DNA of 64,000 nucleotides from Clostridia bacterium (GTDB lineage: Bacteria > Bacillota > Clostridia > Oscillospirales > CAG-272), in NCBI GenBank assembly GCA_017453325.1, contig JAFTKK010000040.1, forward strand, positions 1 through 64,000, written 5' to 3'. The notes beneath the pieces were generated by a model. It was not told where the DNA came from. It saw only the letters and a list, made by a program, of their open reading frames with translations, and made no database searches. Position numbers and translations under genes: made by a program. This document shows, one piece after another, positions 15,534 through 24,183 of this stretch. Positions within the stretch are counted from its first letter, which is position 1. Each line of letters starts with the position of its first letter.

Positions 15534-17251
15534 AGCTGATCTTTCATTATTTGCGCCCCCTTTGGCGCACGATAACCCTCGGGCTCAGCATCAAGGTGCT
15601 GGCCACGCTCTTTGAGCTCACACTCCCCTACATACTCAGCCACATTCTTGACGTGGTGGTGCCCACGCACGAGATCAAAAGCATTGTGCTGTGGGGTGGT
15701 GTGATGGTGGGTGCGGCGCTCTTTGCCATGATCGGCAACATCACCGCCAACCGCAACGCGGCAAGGGTTGCACGCGAGGCCTCACGCCGCATCAGACACG
15801 ATCTGTTTGACGCGACCATGCACCTCTCGGCACGGCAGACGGACACCTTTACCGTGCCCTCGCTCGAAAGCCGCCTGACCTCGGACACCTATAACGTACA
15901 CCACTTTATCGGCATGATGTAGCGCATGGCGGTGCGTGTGCCGATCCTGCTGCTTGGCGGCATTGCCATCACGCTGGTGCTTGACTGGCGCCTTGCGGTG
16001 GTGATGATCGTGACGCTGCCCTTTATCGGCGGCTCGGTATTTCTCATCACACGCCGCGGCCTGCCCTTGTATCACGAAACACAAAAGGCGGTGGACGGGA
16101 TGGTACGCGTGGTGCGCGAGGACTGCCAGGGCGTGCGCGTAATCAAGGCGCTCTCCAAGGAGGACTATGAGAGCCGCCGCTACGATGCCGTCAATCGCAA
16201 TCTGATAGAAAAGGAGCGCCGCGCGGGTGTGACCATGGCGCTCTCACAGCCGCTGATGACCCTGTTTTTAAACATCGGCCTCGTGGCAGTCATTCTGGTG
16301 GGTGCGTATCTCGTCAACGACGGGCTCTCAATGCCCGGACGCATCATCGCATTTATTCAGTATTTTACGCTGATGTCGGGCGCAATGAGCGCCATGACGC
16401 GCATTTTCGTGCAATCGACCAAAAGCGCGGCATCGGCCAACCGCATCGGGGAAGTGCTGCACGCCGCAGACACCTCACGCAAAACAAACACGCTGCGCCA
16501 CCCCGAAAATGACGAGCGATTTATCGTATTTGACGACGTTTGCTTCTCGTATAACGGCAAAAAGGACAACCTTTCTCACGTCAGCTTTACCCTGCCCCGC
16601 GGCGGCACACTCGGTGTGATCGGTGCGACGGGCTCGGGCAAAACGACTTTGGTTTCCCTCTTGCAGCGCTTTTACGACATTGACAGCGGCAGCATCCGCA
16701 TCGGTGGCGAGGACATTTACGCCATGGAGCGCGAGCGGCTGCACCAAATGTTTGGCGTTGTGATGCAAAACGACTTCATCAGCGCCGACACGGTAGCCGA
16801 AAACATCCGCTTTGGCCGCGACATCGGCGACGGGGAGATACGCCGCGCCGCACGCCTGGCACAGGCCGCCGACTTTATTGAAGCCTTTGCCGACGGATAC
16901 GAGCATCAGCTGACCGCAAAGGGCACGAACGTTTCGGGCGGCCAGCGGCAGCGCATTCTGATCGCACGTGCGCTGGCGGGAAGCCCCGATATTCTCGTAC
17001 TGGACGATGCCTCCTCGGCTCTTGACTATAAAACAGACGCCTGCCTGCGCCGCGCGATCCGCGAGGAGCTGGCGGATACCACGACCGTGGTGGTGGCACA
17101 ACGCGTGAGCTCGGTCAAGCACGCAGATCACATTTTGGTGCTGGAGGACGGCTGCGTGATCGGTGCGGGCAAGCACGAAGAGCTGCTTCTCACCTGCCCT
17201 GCCTACAAGGAGATCAGCGATTCGCAGATGGGAGGTGCGTTCCTTGAATAA
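15530..17251 (+). pseudogene. Heterodimeric ABC exporter half-transporter 1, interrupted by an in-frame TAG
   Basis: From a GTG at 15530 (overlapping the MarR stop) the frame encodes 573 codons of an exporter half. It comprises a membrane domain (about 1-300) and an ATPase with Walker A GATGSGKTT, signature VSGGQRQ and Walker B ILVLDDASS. Asp replaces the catalytic Glu in Walker B, as in the degenerate site of BmrC/BmrD-type heterodimers. Codon 131, at 15920-15922, is TAG within IGMM-stop-RMAV; relatives usually have Gln here, so CAG to TAG is the simplest change. The rest of the frame is intact. An ATG at 15926 would give only a truncated, probably non-functional protein. Confidence 0.85.
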
Positions 17252-19103
17252 CATGCCAATGGGTGGCGGTGGCGGCGGGCTTGGAAAATCCCGTAGTCTT
17301 AACAGCACCGTCGTTGACCAAAAGCAAAGCAAGGGCGACAAGGTGCTGGTGCTGCGCCGCATGGGAAAATACCTTTTCCGTTACCCCAAGACCGTGATGC
17401 TGGCGCTGACGCTGATGCTCTCCTCCAACCTCCTCGCCCTCGCGGGTCCCATGCTCTCGGGCAAGGCCATTGATGCCATTCAGCTCGGGCGCGGGGCGGT
17501 GGATTTTGACACGGTATGGCTCTACGGCGGCCTGCTGATCGCCTTTTACGCCATTTCGGGACTGCTCTCTTATCTGCTTTCGGTGCTGATGGTCAATCTC
17601 AGCCAAAAAATTATTTACACCATGCGTCGCGAGGTGTTTGAGCACCTCACCTCACTTCCCGTGGGCTATTTTGACACGCACGCCACGGGTGACATCATCA
17701 GCCATATTTCCTATGACATTGACACCGTAAACGCCTCGCTCTCGCACGACCTTTTGCACGTGCTGGCAAGCATTGTGACCGTGGTGGGCGCGCTTGGCAT
17801 GATGTTTTCGATCTCGCCTGCGCTCGTGCTGGTGTTTGCGATCACCATTCCGATCTCGATCCTCTTTACGCGCTACAAGACCAAGCGCATCCGCCCTTTG
17901 TTCAAAACGCGCTCGCGCAAGCTGGGTGAGCTCAACGGCTATGCCGAGGAGATGCTCTCGGGTGCAAAGACGATCCGCGCTTATTCGCGTGAGGACGTGA
18001 TCGTTTCGCGCTTTGACAAACGCAATGACGACGCCGTAGAGGCTTATTTCAAGGCCGATTGGCACGGCGCGATGATCGGCCCCTCGGTCATGTTCATCAA
18101 CAACTTCTCCATTGCACTTGTTACGCTCTTCGGCGGTATTTTGTATATGCTCAGCGGAACGCGTGCCGATCTTGCTCCCGTGTTTGTCATCACGCTCGGC
18201 GGTGTTTCCGCCTTCGTGCAGTATTCGCGCAAATTCTCGGGCCCCATCAACGAGCTTGCCAACATCATCAGCGAGCTGCAGTCGGCCACGGCGGCGGCAG
18301 AGCGCGTCTTCCGCCTGATCGACGAAGAGCCCGAAAAGGCGGATGCGGAAAATGCCGTGGCTTTAACCGACGTGCAGGGCGACGTTGACTTCAGACACGT
18401 GAAGTTTGGCTACGTGGAGGGTAAGACCATTCTGCACGACCTCACGGTACACGCAGCCCCCGGCACCACGGTAGCCATCGTAGGCCCCACGGGTGCGGGA
18501 AAAACCACCATTATCAATCTGCTCATGCGCTTTTATGACGTGAACAGCGGTGCGGTGGCGGTGGACGGGGTCGATATCCGCGAGGCCACGCGCAGATCTT
18601 TGCGCGGTGCCTTTACCATGGTGCTGCAGGATACGTGGCTGTTTTGCGGCACGATCTTTGACAATATCACTTACGGCAAGGAAAACGCCACGATGGAGGA
18701 GGTCGTTGCCGCCGCGAAGGCTGCGCACATTCACAACTACATCGAAAGCCTGCGTGATGGCTACAACACCATGCTGACAGACGACGGCGTGAACATTTCC
18801 AAGGGACAAAGGCAGCTGATCACCATTGCGCGTGCCATGCTGGCAGATGCACCGATGCTGATTCTTGACGAAGCGACCTCGAACGTGGACAGCCGCACCG
18901 AGCAGCAGATCGGTTCCGCCATGAAGCGGCTGATGCGCGGGCGCACCTCCTTCGTGATCGCGCACCGTCTTTCCACCATTCAAAACGCGGACGTGATTTT
19001 GGTGGTAAAGGAGGGCAACGTGATCGAATCGGGCAATCACGAAACCCTGATGAAAAAGCCGGGCGGTTTTTACGCGGCTCTTTACAATTCGCAATTTACT
19101 TGA
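17244..19103 (+). CDS. Heterodimeric ABC exporter half-transporter 2
   Basis: This 619-residue exporter half has a Gly-rich N-terminus (MPMGGGGGGLGKS) and a six-segment membrane domain (about 45-340). Its ATPase has Walker A GPTGAGKTT, Walker B MLILDEATS with catalytic Glu, H-loop IAHRLS and a degenerate signature ISKGQRQ. Together with half 1 this gives one canonical and one degenerate ATP site, the normal layout of heterodimeric multidrug exporters. I chose the TTG at 17244, 8 bp after GGAGG and overlapping the previous stop. An ATG at 17253 is possible. If half 1 is truly broken, this subunit has no partner. Confidence 0.9.
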   Translation: MNNMPMGGGGGGLGKSRSLNSTVVDQKQSKGDKVLVLRRMGKYLFRYPKTVMLALTLMLSSNLLALAGPMLSGKAIDAIQLGRGAVDFDTVWLYGGLLIAFYAISGLLSYLLSVLMVNLSQKIIYTMRREVFEHLTSLPVGYFDTHATGDIISHISYDIDTVNASLSHDLLHVLASIVTVVGALGMMFSISPALVLVFAITIPISILFTRYKTKRIRPLFKTRSRKLGELNGYAEEMLSGAKTIRAYSREDVIVSRFDKRNDDAVEAYFKADWHGAMIGPSVMFINNFSIALVTLFGGILYMLSGTRADLAPVFVITLGGVSAFVQYSRKFSGPINELANIISELQSATAAAERVFRLIDEEPEKADAENAVALTDVQGDVDFRHVKFGYVEGKTILHDLTVHAAPGTTVAIVGPTGAGKTTIINLLMRFYDVNSGAVAVDGVDIREATRRSLRGAFTMVLQDTWLFCGTIFDNITYGKENATMEEVVAAAKAAHIHNYIESLRDGYNTMLTDDGVNISKGQRQLITIARAMLADAPMLILDEATSNVDSRTEQQIGSAMKRLMRGRTSFVIAHRLSTIQNADVILVVKEGNVIESGNHETLMKKPGGFYAALYNSQFT

Positions 19104-19115
19104 TACAATAGACTT

Positions 19116-20552
19116 ATGAAAATAGAACTTTTTGCCCTGAACGGCTCGTATGCACACTCCTGCCTTGCGGTGCGGTGCCTCAAAACAGCCCTTTCGGGGG
19201 CGGGATTTACCGACGTGCACATCACCGAGGCCACACTGCGTGACCGCACGGCAGGTGTGCTGGCACGTTTGGTGGCAGCAAACGCTGCTCTTTACGGCTT
19301 TTCCTGCTACATCTGGAGCATTGAGGAAATGCTGCGTCTCGCGCGTGACCTCAAGGCGGTGCGCCCCGAGGCCAAGATCGTGCTGGGCGGGCCCGAGGTA
19401 TTCTTTGACACGGCGCGCTTTGAAAAGCTTGATTTTATCGACACCGTGGTCACGGGTGAGGGCGAAGCGGCGATGGTGACGCTTGCACACCTTTTGCGCG
19501 AGGGAAAGACGCTGCCCCGCGTGCTGGCGGGCACACCCGACCCCCAATTTGCCACACGTGACATTCATTACGACACCGCTGAGAAAAGCACCTCGCTCGT
19601 TTACTACGAAAGTGCGCGCGGGTGCCCCTTTTCCTGCGCCTTTTGCCTCTCCTCGGCCACCGAGGGTGTGCGCGCCAAAAGCGCGGACAAGGCCCTCTCG
19701 GACCTCCTTGACTTTGAACAGATAGAGGCTCCCGTGACGGTCAAGCTGGTGGATCGCACCTTTAATTTCGACCGTGCACGTGCCAAGAAGATCTGGCGGG
19801 GACTGTTGTCCGATGCCTATACGAAATGCTACCATTTTGAGATCTGTGCGGCCTTGCTTGACGAGGAGAGCTTTGAGATCCTCTCGCGCTTTCCCGAAGG
19901 AAAGATACGGCTGGAGATCGGCTTGCAAAGCACCAACGAAAAAACCCTTGCCGCCATCAGCCGCCACACCGATGCAAAGGCGGTTTTAAGTGCCGCCAAG
20001 CGCCTGACTGCCATGGGAAATCTGCACGTGCACCTTGATCTCATTGCGGGGCTGCCGCATGAGGACTACAGCTCCTTTGCCAAATCCTTTGACGAGGCCT
20101 ATTTTTGCTGCAACGTGCTGCAGCTCGGCTTTCTCAAGCTACTGCACGGCACGGCACTTTGGCGTGAGCGTGAAAAATACGGCATCCTTGCCTCGGGGAC
20201 GGCGCCCTACACCGCGCTGCAAACGGCATGGCTCAGCTTTGAGGAGCTTGACCGTCTGCACGGCATAGCCGACCTCCTTGACCGCCTGTGTGAAAAGGGC
20301 AGATTTGCCCACACGCTGCATTATCTTCTCGCCCGTGTAGCATCGCCCTTTGGATTTTACGAGGGCTTCCTTGACTACCTGCAAAAAAGCGACGGACGCG
20401 AGCTGCAAAAGATTGCGCAGCGCGACCTGTTTTTGCACCTTTCCCAATTTGGCAAGCAGCTGCTTGACCCCGCGCTTCACGCGGAATTTGCCACCTATCT
20501 TGAGGCGGATTTCAGAACGGCGGAGGTCAGAAAGCCGCCCCAATTCTCTTAA
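19116..20552 (+). CDS. B12-binding-domain radical SAM protein (DUF4080-type)
   Basis: This 478-residue protein has an N-terminal cobalamin-binding-like Rossmann domain (about 1-140). The radical SAM domain follows, with the cluster motif CPFSCAFC (about 170) and barrel strands such as IRLEIGLQS and VHLDLIAGLP. The C-terminal DUF4080-like part ends with RKPPQFS. It is likely an oxygen-sensitive enzyme; the substrate is unknown. It follows the exporter by 12 bp in the same direction, so it may be co-transcribed, but a functional link to export is not evident. Confidence 0.88.
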   Translation: MKIELFALNGSYAHSCLAVRCLKTALSGAGFTDVHITEATLRDRTAGVLARLVAANAALYGFSCYIWSIEEMLRLARDLKAVRPEAKIVLGGPEVFFDTARFEKLDFIDTVVTGEGEAAMVTLAHLLREGKTLPRVLAGTPDPQFATRDIHYDTAEKSTSLVYYESARGCPFSCAFCLSSATEGVRAKSADKALSDLLDFEQIEAPVTVKLVDRTFNFDRARAKKIWRGLLSDAYTKCYHFEICAALLDEESFEILSRFPEGKIRLEIGLQSTNEKTLAAISRHTDAKAVLSAAKRLTAMGNLHVHLDLIAGLPHEDYSSFAKSFDEAYFCCNVLQLGFLKLLHGTALWREREKYGILASGTAPYTALQTAWLSFEELDRLHGIADLLDRLCEKGRFAHTLHYLLARVASPFGFYEGFLDYLQKSDGRELQKIAQRDLFLHLSQFGKQLLDPALHAEFATYLEADFRTAEVRKPPQFS

Positions 20553-20638
20553 AAAAACAAGGAACGGTATGAAAAATTCAGATCATTGGTGCAGCCGAAG
20601 GGTTTGCCAAAAACTATCTTGATGGGAGAAAAAACTTT

Positions 20639-21358
20639 ATGAGACGAATACTGGTAACCGGCGGCTCGCGCGGAATCGGCGCGGCCATTGTGCGCGCCTT
20701 TGCCGCACAGGGCGACCGTGTGGCCTTTCTTTACCGCAGCAATCATGCAGCAGCCGCCAAGGTGGCCGCCGAAACGGGCGCATTGCCCTTTTGCTGCGAC
20801 ATATCAGACCCCGATGCCGTGCGCAGGGTTTTCGGCGAGGTGTGCGGGGCGCTGGGCGGTGCACCCGAGGTACTGATCAACAACGCAGGAGTAGCCGAGA
20901 GTATACTCTCGCGCGACATCAGCGACACCGCATGGAAAACCATGCTGGATACCAACCTTTCCGCAGCCTTTTACCTTTGCCGCGAGGCAGAGGCTGGCAT
21001 GATCGCGGAAAAGTGGGGACGCATCATAAATATCGGCTCGATGTGGGGCAAGGTAGGCGCCTCCTGCGAGGCGGCCTACTCCGCCGCGAAGGCGGGGCTG
21101 CGCGGCCTGACGATGGCGCTGGCTAAGGAGCTGGGTCCCTCGGGCATTACCGTAAACTGCGTGGAGCCCGGTGTGATCGACACCGACATGAACAAGAGCT
21201 ATGACGAAAAGACGCTGCAGGCGCTGGCAGAGGAAACGCCGCTTTGCCGTATCGGACGCCCCGAGGAGGTAGCGGCGGCAGTAACCTTTCTTGCCTCGGA
21301 CGGTGCCGCGTTTATCACGGGGCAATGTCTTGGCGTTGACGGCGGATTTGCCATATAA
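20639..21358 (+). CDS. Short-chain dehydrogenase/reductase (FabG-like)
   Basis: This 239-residue classical SDR has the NAD(P) motif TGGSRGIG, the NNAG motif, catalytic Ser (INIGSMWG), YSAAK for Tyr/Lys, and an IDTDM segment. The family ends in GGFAI as usual. It could be a 3-oxoacyl-ACP reductase or the EF-P 5-aminopentanone reductase (YmfI type), which is equally FabG-like. No fatty-acid synthesis genes are adjacent. The 86-bp gap upstream has no clear promoter, so it may be read from the operon above. Confidence 0.9.
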   Translation: MRRILVTGGSRGIGAAIVRAFAAQGDRVAFLYRSNHAAAAKVAAETGALPFCCDISDPDAVRRVFGEVCGALGGAPEVLINNAGVAESILSRDISDTAWKTMLDTNLSAAFYLCREAEAGMIAEKWGRIINIGSMWGKVGASCEAAYSAAKAGLRGLTMALAKELGPSGITVNCVEPGVIDTDMNKSYDEKTLQALAEETPLCRIGRPEEVAAAVTFLASDGAAFITGQCLGVDGGFAI

Positions 21359-21373
21359 TAAGGGGGAGACGGT

Positions 21374-21979
21374 ATGAATTTTACACGTTTGACAGAAAAT
21401 TTGAAGGCGCGCGGCTTTGCGGTATCTGCCTTTGAGACCGCGCGGGACGCCACCGCCTATTTAAACGGCGCCATTGACGGGAAGACCGTGGGTTTCGGTG
21501 GCTCGGTGACGCTCGATAAAATGGGCCTTTACGAGGTGCTTGCCACGCACAACACCTGCTTTTGGCATTGGCGCGAGCGAGACGGCAAAAGTGCGAAGGA
21601 GCTGCGCGATGCGGGCAATGCGGCCGAGGTTTACCTTTCCTCGGTCAACGGCATGGCCGAGAGCGGCGAGATCATCAATATCGACGGCACCTGCAACCGC
21701 GTAGCGGCCACGATGTACGGGCACGAGCGCGTTTATCTGGTTTTGGGCAAGAACAAGATCGCCCCGACCTATGAGGCGGCGCTGTGGCGCGCGCGCAACA
21801 TTGCCGCACCGAAAAACGCGCAGCGTCTCGGGGTGAAAACCCCTTGTGCCGTGCAGGGTGACCGCTGCTACGACTGCAAGAGCGAGGGGCGCATTTGCCG
21901 CGCCCTCACGGTTTTGTGGGAGAAGCCGAACGGCATGGATGTGGAAATTATTTTAATCAACGAAAATTTGGGATATTAA
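21374..21979 (+). CDS. LUD-domain protein (lactate-utilization LutC-like)
   Basis: This 201-residue LUD (DUF162) domain protein has VGFGGSVTL near residue 40, INIDGTCNRVAATMYG, and a C-terminal Cys group (CAVQGDRCYDCKSEGRIC). LUD proteins are linked to lactate utilisation (LutB/LutC), but single-domain copies are widespread in Clostridia without known role. It lies 16 bp after the SDR gene and 12 bp before the EEP gene, so a shared transcript is likely. Confidence 0.88.
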   Translation: MNFTRLTENLKARGFAVSAFETARDATAYLNGAIDGKTVGFGGSVTLDKMGLYEVLATHNTCFWHWRERDGKSAKELRDAGNAAEVYLSSVNGMAESGEIINIDGTCNRVAATMYGHERVYLVLGKNKIAPTYEAALWRARNIAAPKNAQRLGVKTPCAVQGDRCYDCKSEGRICRALTVLWEKPNGMDVEIILINENLGY

Positions 21980-21990
21980 AGGAGAGCGTT

Positions 21991-22779
21991 ATGGCAACCG
22001 AACTCAAAGTTTGTACGTTTAACCTCCGCGTGCGCGTGGAAAACGACGGCATCAACGTATTCGACAACCGCAAGCCCCGTGTGATAGAGACCATTCAAAG
22101 TGAAGCCCCCGACCTCATTGGCTTCCAGGAGGCAAACTCCGATATGCGTGCCTGGCTGACCGAGGCGCTCGCCCCTCTCGGCTATACCGTGATCGGCTGT
22201 GGCAGACAAAGCGATTATACCGGCGAGAGCAACTCCATTGCCTACCGCCGCGACCGCTTTGATCTGATTTCCTTTGATACCAACTGGCTTTCCGCCACCC
22301 CCGGCGTGCCCGGCTCGCGCTTTGGCGGCGATCAGAGCAGCTGCCCGCGTATTTTTGTTGCCGCCACCTTGAAGCATAGGGATGCGGCATCCCCTTTCTT
22401 GTTTGTAAACACGCACCTTGACCACAAGGGCCCGATGGCTAAGCTGCTGGGCGCCACCCAGATCCTGCAATACATTTCCTGCAAGGGTCTGCCCTTTATC
22501 CTCACGGGTGACACCAATGCAATTCCCGAGGATCTCTCCATGACTATGATCACCGCGGCCTCCCCTTGCGGAAAGCCCGTGACCGACGTGACCGCCACGC
22601 TGGACGGCACCTTCCACAATTTTGGCAAGTACGCGCCCGAGCAGCAGCGCAAGATCGACTACATCTTTACCGATATGCCCGCTGACCCGACAAGAAGCTA
22701 CAAGCTCGCCGACGAGGGCGTGGACGGCGTATATATTTCCGACCACTTTGTGGTCTTTGGATACATTACGGTTGCATAG
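21991..22779 (+). CDS. Endonuclease/exonuclease/phosphatase family hydrolase
   Basis: This 262-residue EEP-fold metal hydrolase has metal ligands and catalytic residues in the usual order: TFNLR (Asn), GFQEAN (Glu), NTHLDH (His/Asp), GDTNA (Asp/Asn), IDYIF (Asp) and SDHF (Asp-His). The ATG at 21991 follows AAAGGAGAG. There is no signal peptide, so it is probably cytosolic. Relatives include secreted-type sphingomyelinase-like and sugar-phosphatase-like enzymes; the substrate is open. The gene ends in TAG, showing that TAG is an ordinary stop in this genome. Confidence 0.92.
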   Translation: MATELKVCTFNLRVRVENDGINVFDNRKPRVIETIQSEAPDLIGFQEANSDMRAWLTEALAPLGYTVIGCGRQSDYTGESNSIAYRRDRFDLISFDTNWLSATPGVPGSRFGGDQSSCPRIFVAATLKHRDAASPFLFVNTHLDHKGPMAKLLGATQILQYISCKGLPFILTGDTNAIPEDLSMTMITAASPCGKPVTDVTATLDGTFHNFGKYAPEQQRKIDYIFTDMPADPTRSYKLADEGVDGVYISDHFVVFGYITVA

Positions 22780-22791
22780 GAGAAAACGGAC

Positions 22792-23469
22792 ATGGGATAT
22801 ATAGAAACCAAAATTTTTGAAGATATGCAATATGCCGTGCGCTTCCCCGACGGATACGAGGCGGGAAAGGCTTACCCCGTCTTGCTTTTTCTGCACGGTG
22901 CGGGCACGCGCGGCAGCGACATCAAAAACATCACCGATCATTCCTTTATAAAACGCCCCGACAAAATGCCCGGCTTCCCCTTTGTGGTGGTGGCTCCCCT
23001 TTGCCACAAAAACACCTGGTTCGACCTTTTTGAAACGTTAGAGCGCTTTACGCTCTTCATTGCAAGCGAGAGCTACACCGACAAGGCACGCATCTACCTC
23101 ACGGGCAACAGCATGGGCGGCTACGGCTCCTGGCAGCTCGCGATGAGCCTGCCCGAGCTCTTTGCTGCGGTGATACCGATCTGCGGCGGCGGCATGTATT
23201 GGAACGCGGCGCGCTTGGTGAACGTTCCCATCTGGGCCTTCCACGGCGGCAAGGACGGCACGGTGTTTGTGGAGGAAAGCGAAAAAATGGTGAACGCCGT
23301 CAACAAGCGCGGCGGCAATGCCAAGCTGACCATATACCCCGAGCACGGGCACAACAGCTGGACCGACACCTACAACAACCCCGAGATCTACACCTGGCTG
23401 CTTTCGCACGAAAACAACAACGCCAAGCAGCTGGTAGACGAATATAACAGCTCTCAGGTGTTTGGATGA
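22792..23469 (+). CDS. Alpha/beta-hydrolase esterase
   Basis: This 225-residue single-domain hydrolase has the oxyanion-hole region LLFLHGAGTRGSD, nucleophile elbow GNSMGGYGSW, the acid in GGKDGTV and a catalytic His in EHGHNSW. It resembles the phospholipase/carboxylesterase or carbohydrate-esterase type seen in gut Clostridia. It has no signal peptide. It ends the run of plus-strand genes, with a terminator directly after. Confidence 0.9.
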   Translation: MGYIETKIFEDMQYAVRFPDGYEAGKAYPVLLFLHGAGTRGSDIKNITDHSFIKRPDKMPGFPFVVVAPLCHKNTWFDLFETLERFTLFIASESYTDKARIYLTGNSMGGYGSWQLAMSLPELFAAVIPICGGGMYWNAARLVNVPIWAFHGGKDGTVFVEESEKMVNAVNKRGGNAKLTIYPEHGHNSWTDTYNNPEIYTWLLSHENNNAKQLVDEYNSSQVFG

Positions 23470-23473
23470 TCAT

Positions 23474-23502
23474 AAAAAAGGCGTGCTAAGCACGCCTTTT
23501 TT
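23474..23502. terminator. Bidirectional terminator between esterase and XRE genes
   Basis: AAAAAAGGCGTGC and GCACGCCTTTTTT flank a TAA loop, with T-runs on both strands. It overlaps the XRE stop codon by a few bases. Confidence 0.93.
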
Positions 23503-23719
23503 ACTGTAATTTTTTCGGACTATCGGTAAGGCCGGCAAGATAATCGAGGCTGACATTATAAAACCTAGCCAGTTCAATAGCGCGGCTAAACGGCATTTCT
23601 CTTTTGCCGGATTCATAGGTACTGTAATACTGATATGTGGTGTTTAAAACCTTAGCAATATCCTGTTGGGTCAAGTCTCTGTCTTCTCGCATGTCTCTGA
23701 TGCGTTGTGCATATTTCAT
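23501..23719 (-). CDS. XRE-family HTH repressor-like protein
   Basis: This 72-residue single HTH_3 domain contains LTQQDIAKVLNTTYQYYSTYE with the conserved EsGkR pattern and VSLDYLAGLTD, typical of Cro/CI-like regulators. The ATG at 23719 is preferred because GGAGG lies 7 bp upstream. It is divergent from a 90-residue DUF6809-like gene, and the gap between them has three copies of a 14-bp palindrome. It probably controls both genes. Confidence 0.93.
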   Translation of the reverse strand: MKYAQRIRDMREDRDLTQQDIAKVLNTTYQYYSTYESGKREMPFSRAIELARFYNVSLDYLAGLTDSPKKLQ

Positions 23720-23757
23720 AATTTGATCCTCCAACGCCTGTAAATTCGAACAAATCT

Positions 23758-23828
23758 TATCACATATGATGGGTTCGACTTGACTTTTTAATCACATGTG
23801 GTTATAATTAAGTAAATCACATCTGATT
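23758..23828 (+). promoter_or_regulatory. Divergent control region with three palindromic operators
   Basis: Three near-copies of AATCACATGTGATT occur: 23758-23771 (TATCACATATGATG), 23790-23803 (AATCACATGTGGTT) and 23815-23828 (AATCACATCTGATT). The plus-strand promoter is TTGACT 23780-23785 and TATAAT 23803-23808, with a 17-bp spacer. Site 2 fills that spacer and site 3 covers the start site. Site 1 lies toward the XRE gene. Confidence 0.8.
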
Positions 23829-23841
23829 AAAGAGGACTTTT

Positions 23842-24114
23842 ATGAAAAAAATAATCGAGGCGCTATGGCACGAAACACATATCTTGCCCTGCGAAGAAAG
23901 CTTTTTGGCAAATCCACAATATAAAAAATTATTGCAGACACGCAGTACGGCACGTGAAAAGCTGGAGACGGCACTGAGCGAGAAACAAAAGTGTTTGCTA
24001 TCCGAATTCGATGATTGCGGTACAGAATTGTCAAAATTCTGCGAAAAGGAAATATTCGTCCGTGGCTTTCGTCTCGGTGCGCAGTTGATGCTTGAAATGC
24101 TCTCCAAAGAGTAA
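23842..24114 (+). CDS. DUF6809-like small helical protein
   Basis: This 90-residue, mostly helical protein begins MKKIIEALWHETH and has a C-terminal FVRGFRLGAQLMLEML segment. This fits the DUF6809 family as I remember it; the family has no known function. It has a strong GAGG box and a consensus promoter covered by repressor-like sites. The tight pairing with an XRE regulator suggests a small regulated module, such as a prophage remnant or a toxin-antitoxin-like pair, but no toxin motif is visible. Confidence 0.75.
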   Translation: MKKIIEALWHETHILPCEESFLANPQYKKLLQTRSTAREKLETALSEKQKCLLSEFDDCGTELSKFCEKEIFVRGFRLGAQLMLEMLSKE

Positions 24115-24119
24115 AAACA

Positions 24120-24166
24120 GGAGGCCGTGCAGACCCATTGGGGTTTGCACGGCCTCCGCTTTTTGT
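24120..24166. terminator. Bidirectional terminator between DUF6809 gene and the ten-gene operon
   Basis: A 12-bp stem GGAGGCCGTGCA/TGCACGGCCTCC is followed by CTTTTTG on plus and TGTTTTTAC on minus. Confidence 0.92.
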
Positions 24167-24183
24167 AAAGGCGCGCTACGGGG

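Noticed and set aside
15920-15922. TAG reassigned to Gln across the genome
   Set aside because: Other intact genes end normally in TAG (e.g. 22777-22779), so general recoding is unlikely.
20569-20622. 17-codon ORF with a weak ribosome binding site before the SDR gene
   Set aside because: Too short, with no leader-peptide codon pattern or attenuator hairpin; probably chance.
23501-24114. Complete prophage
   Set aside because: Only a regulator and one small gene are present; no integrase, structural or lysis genes flank them.
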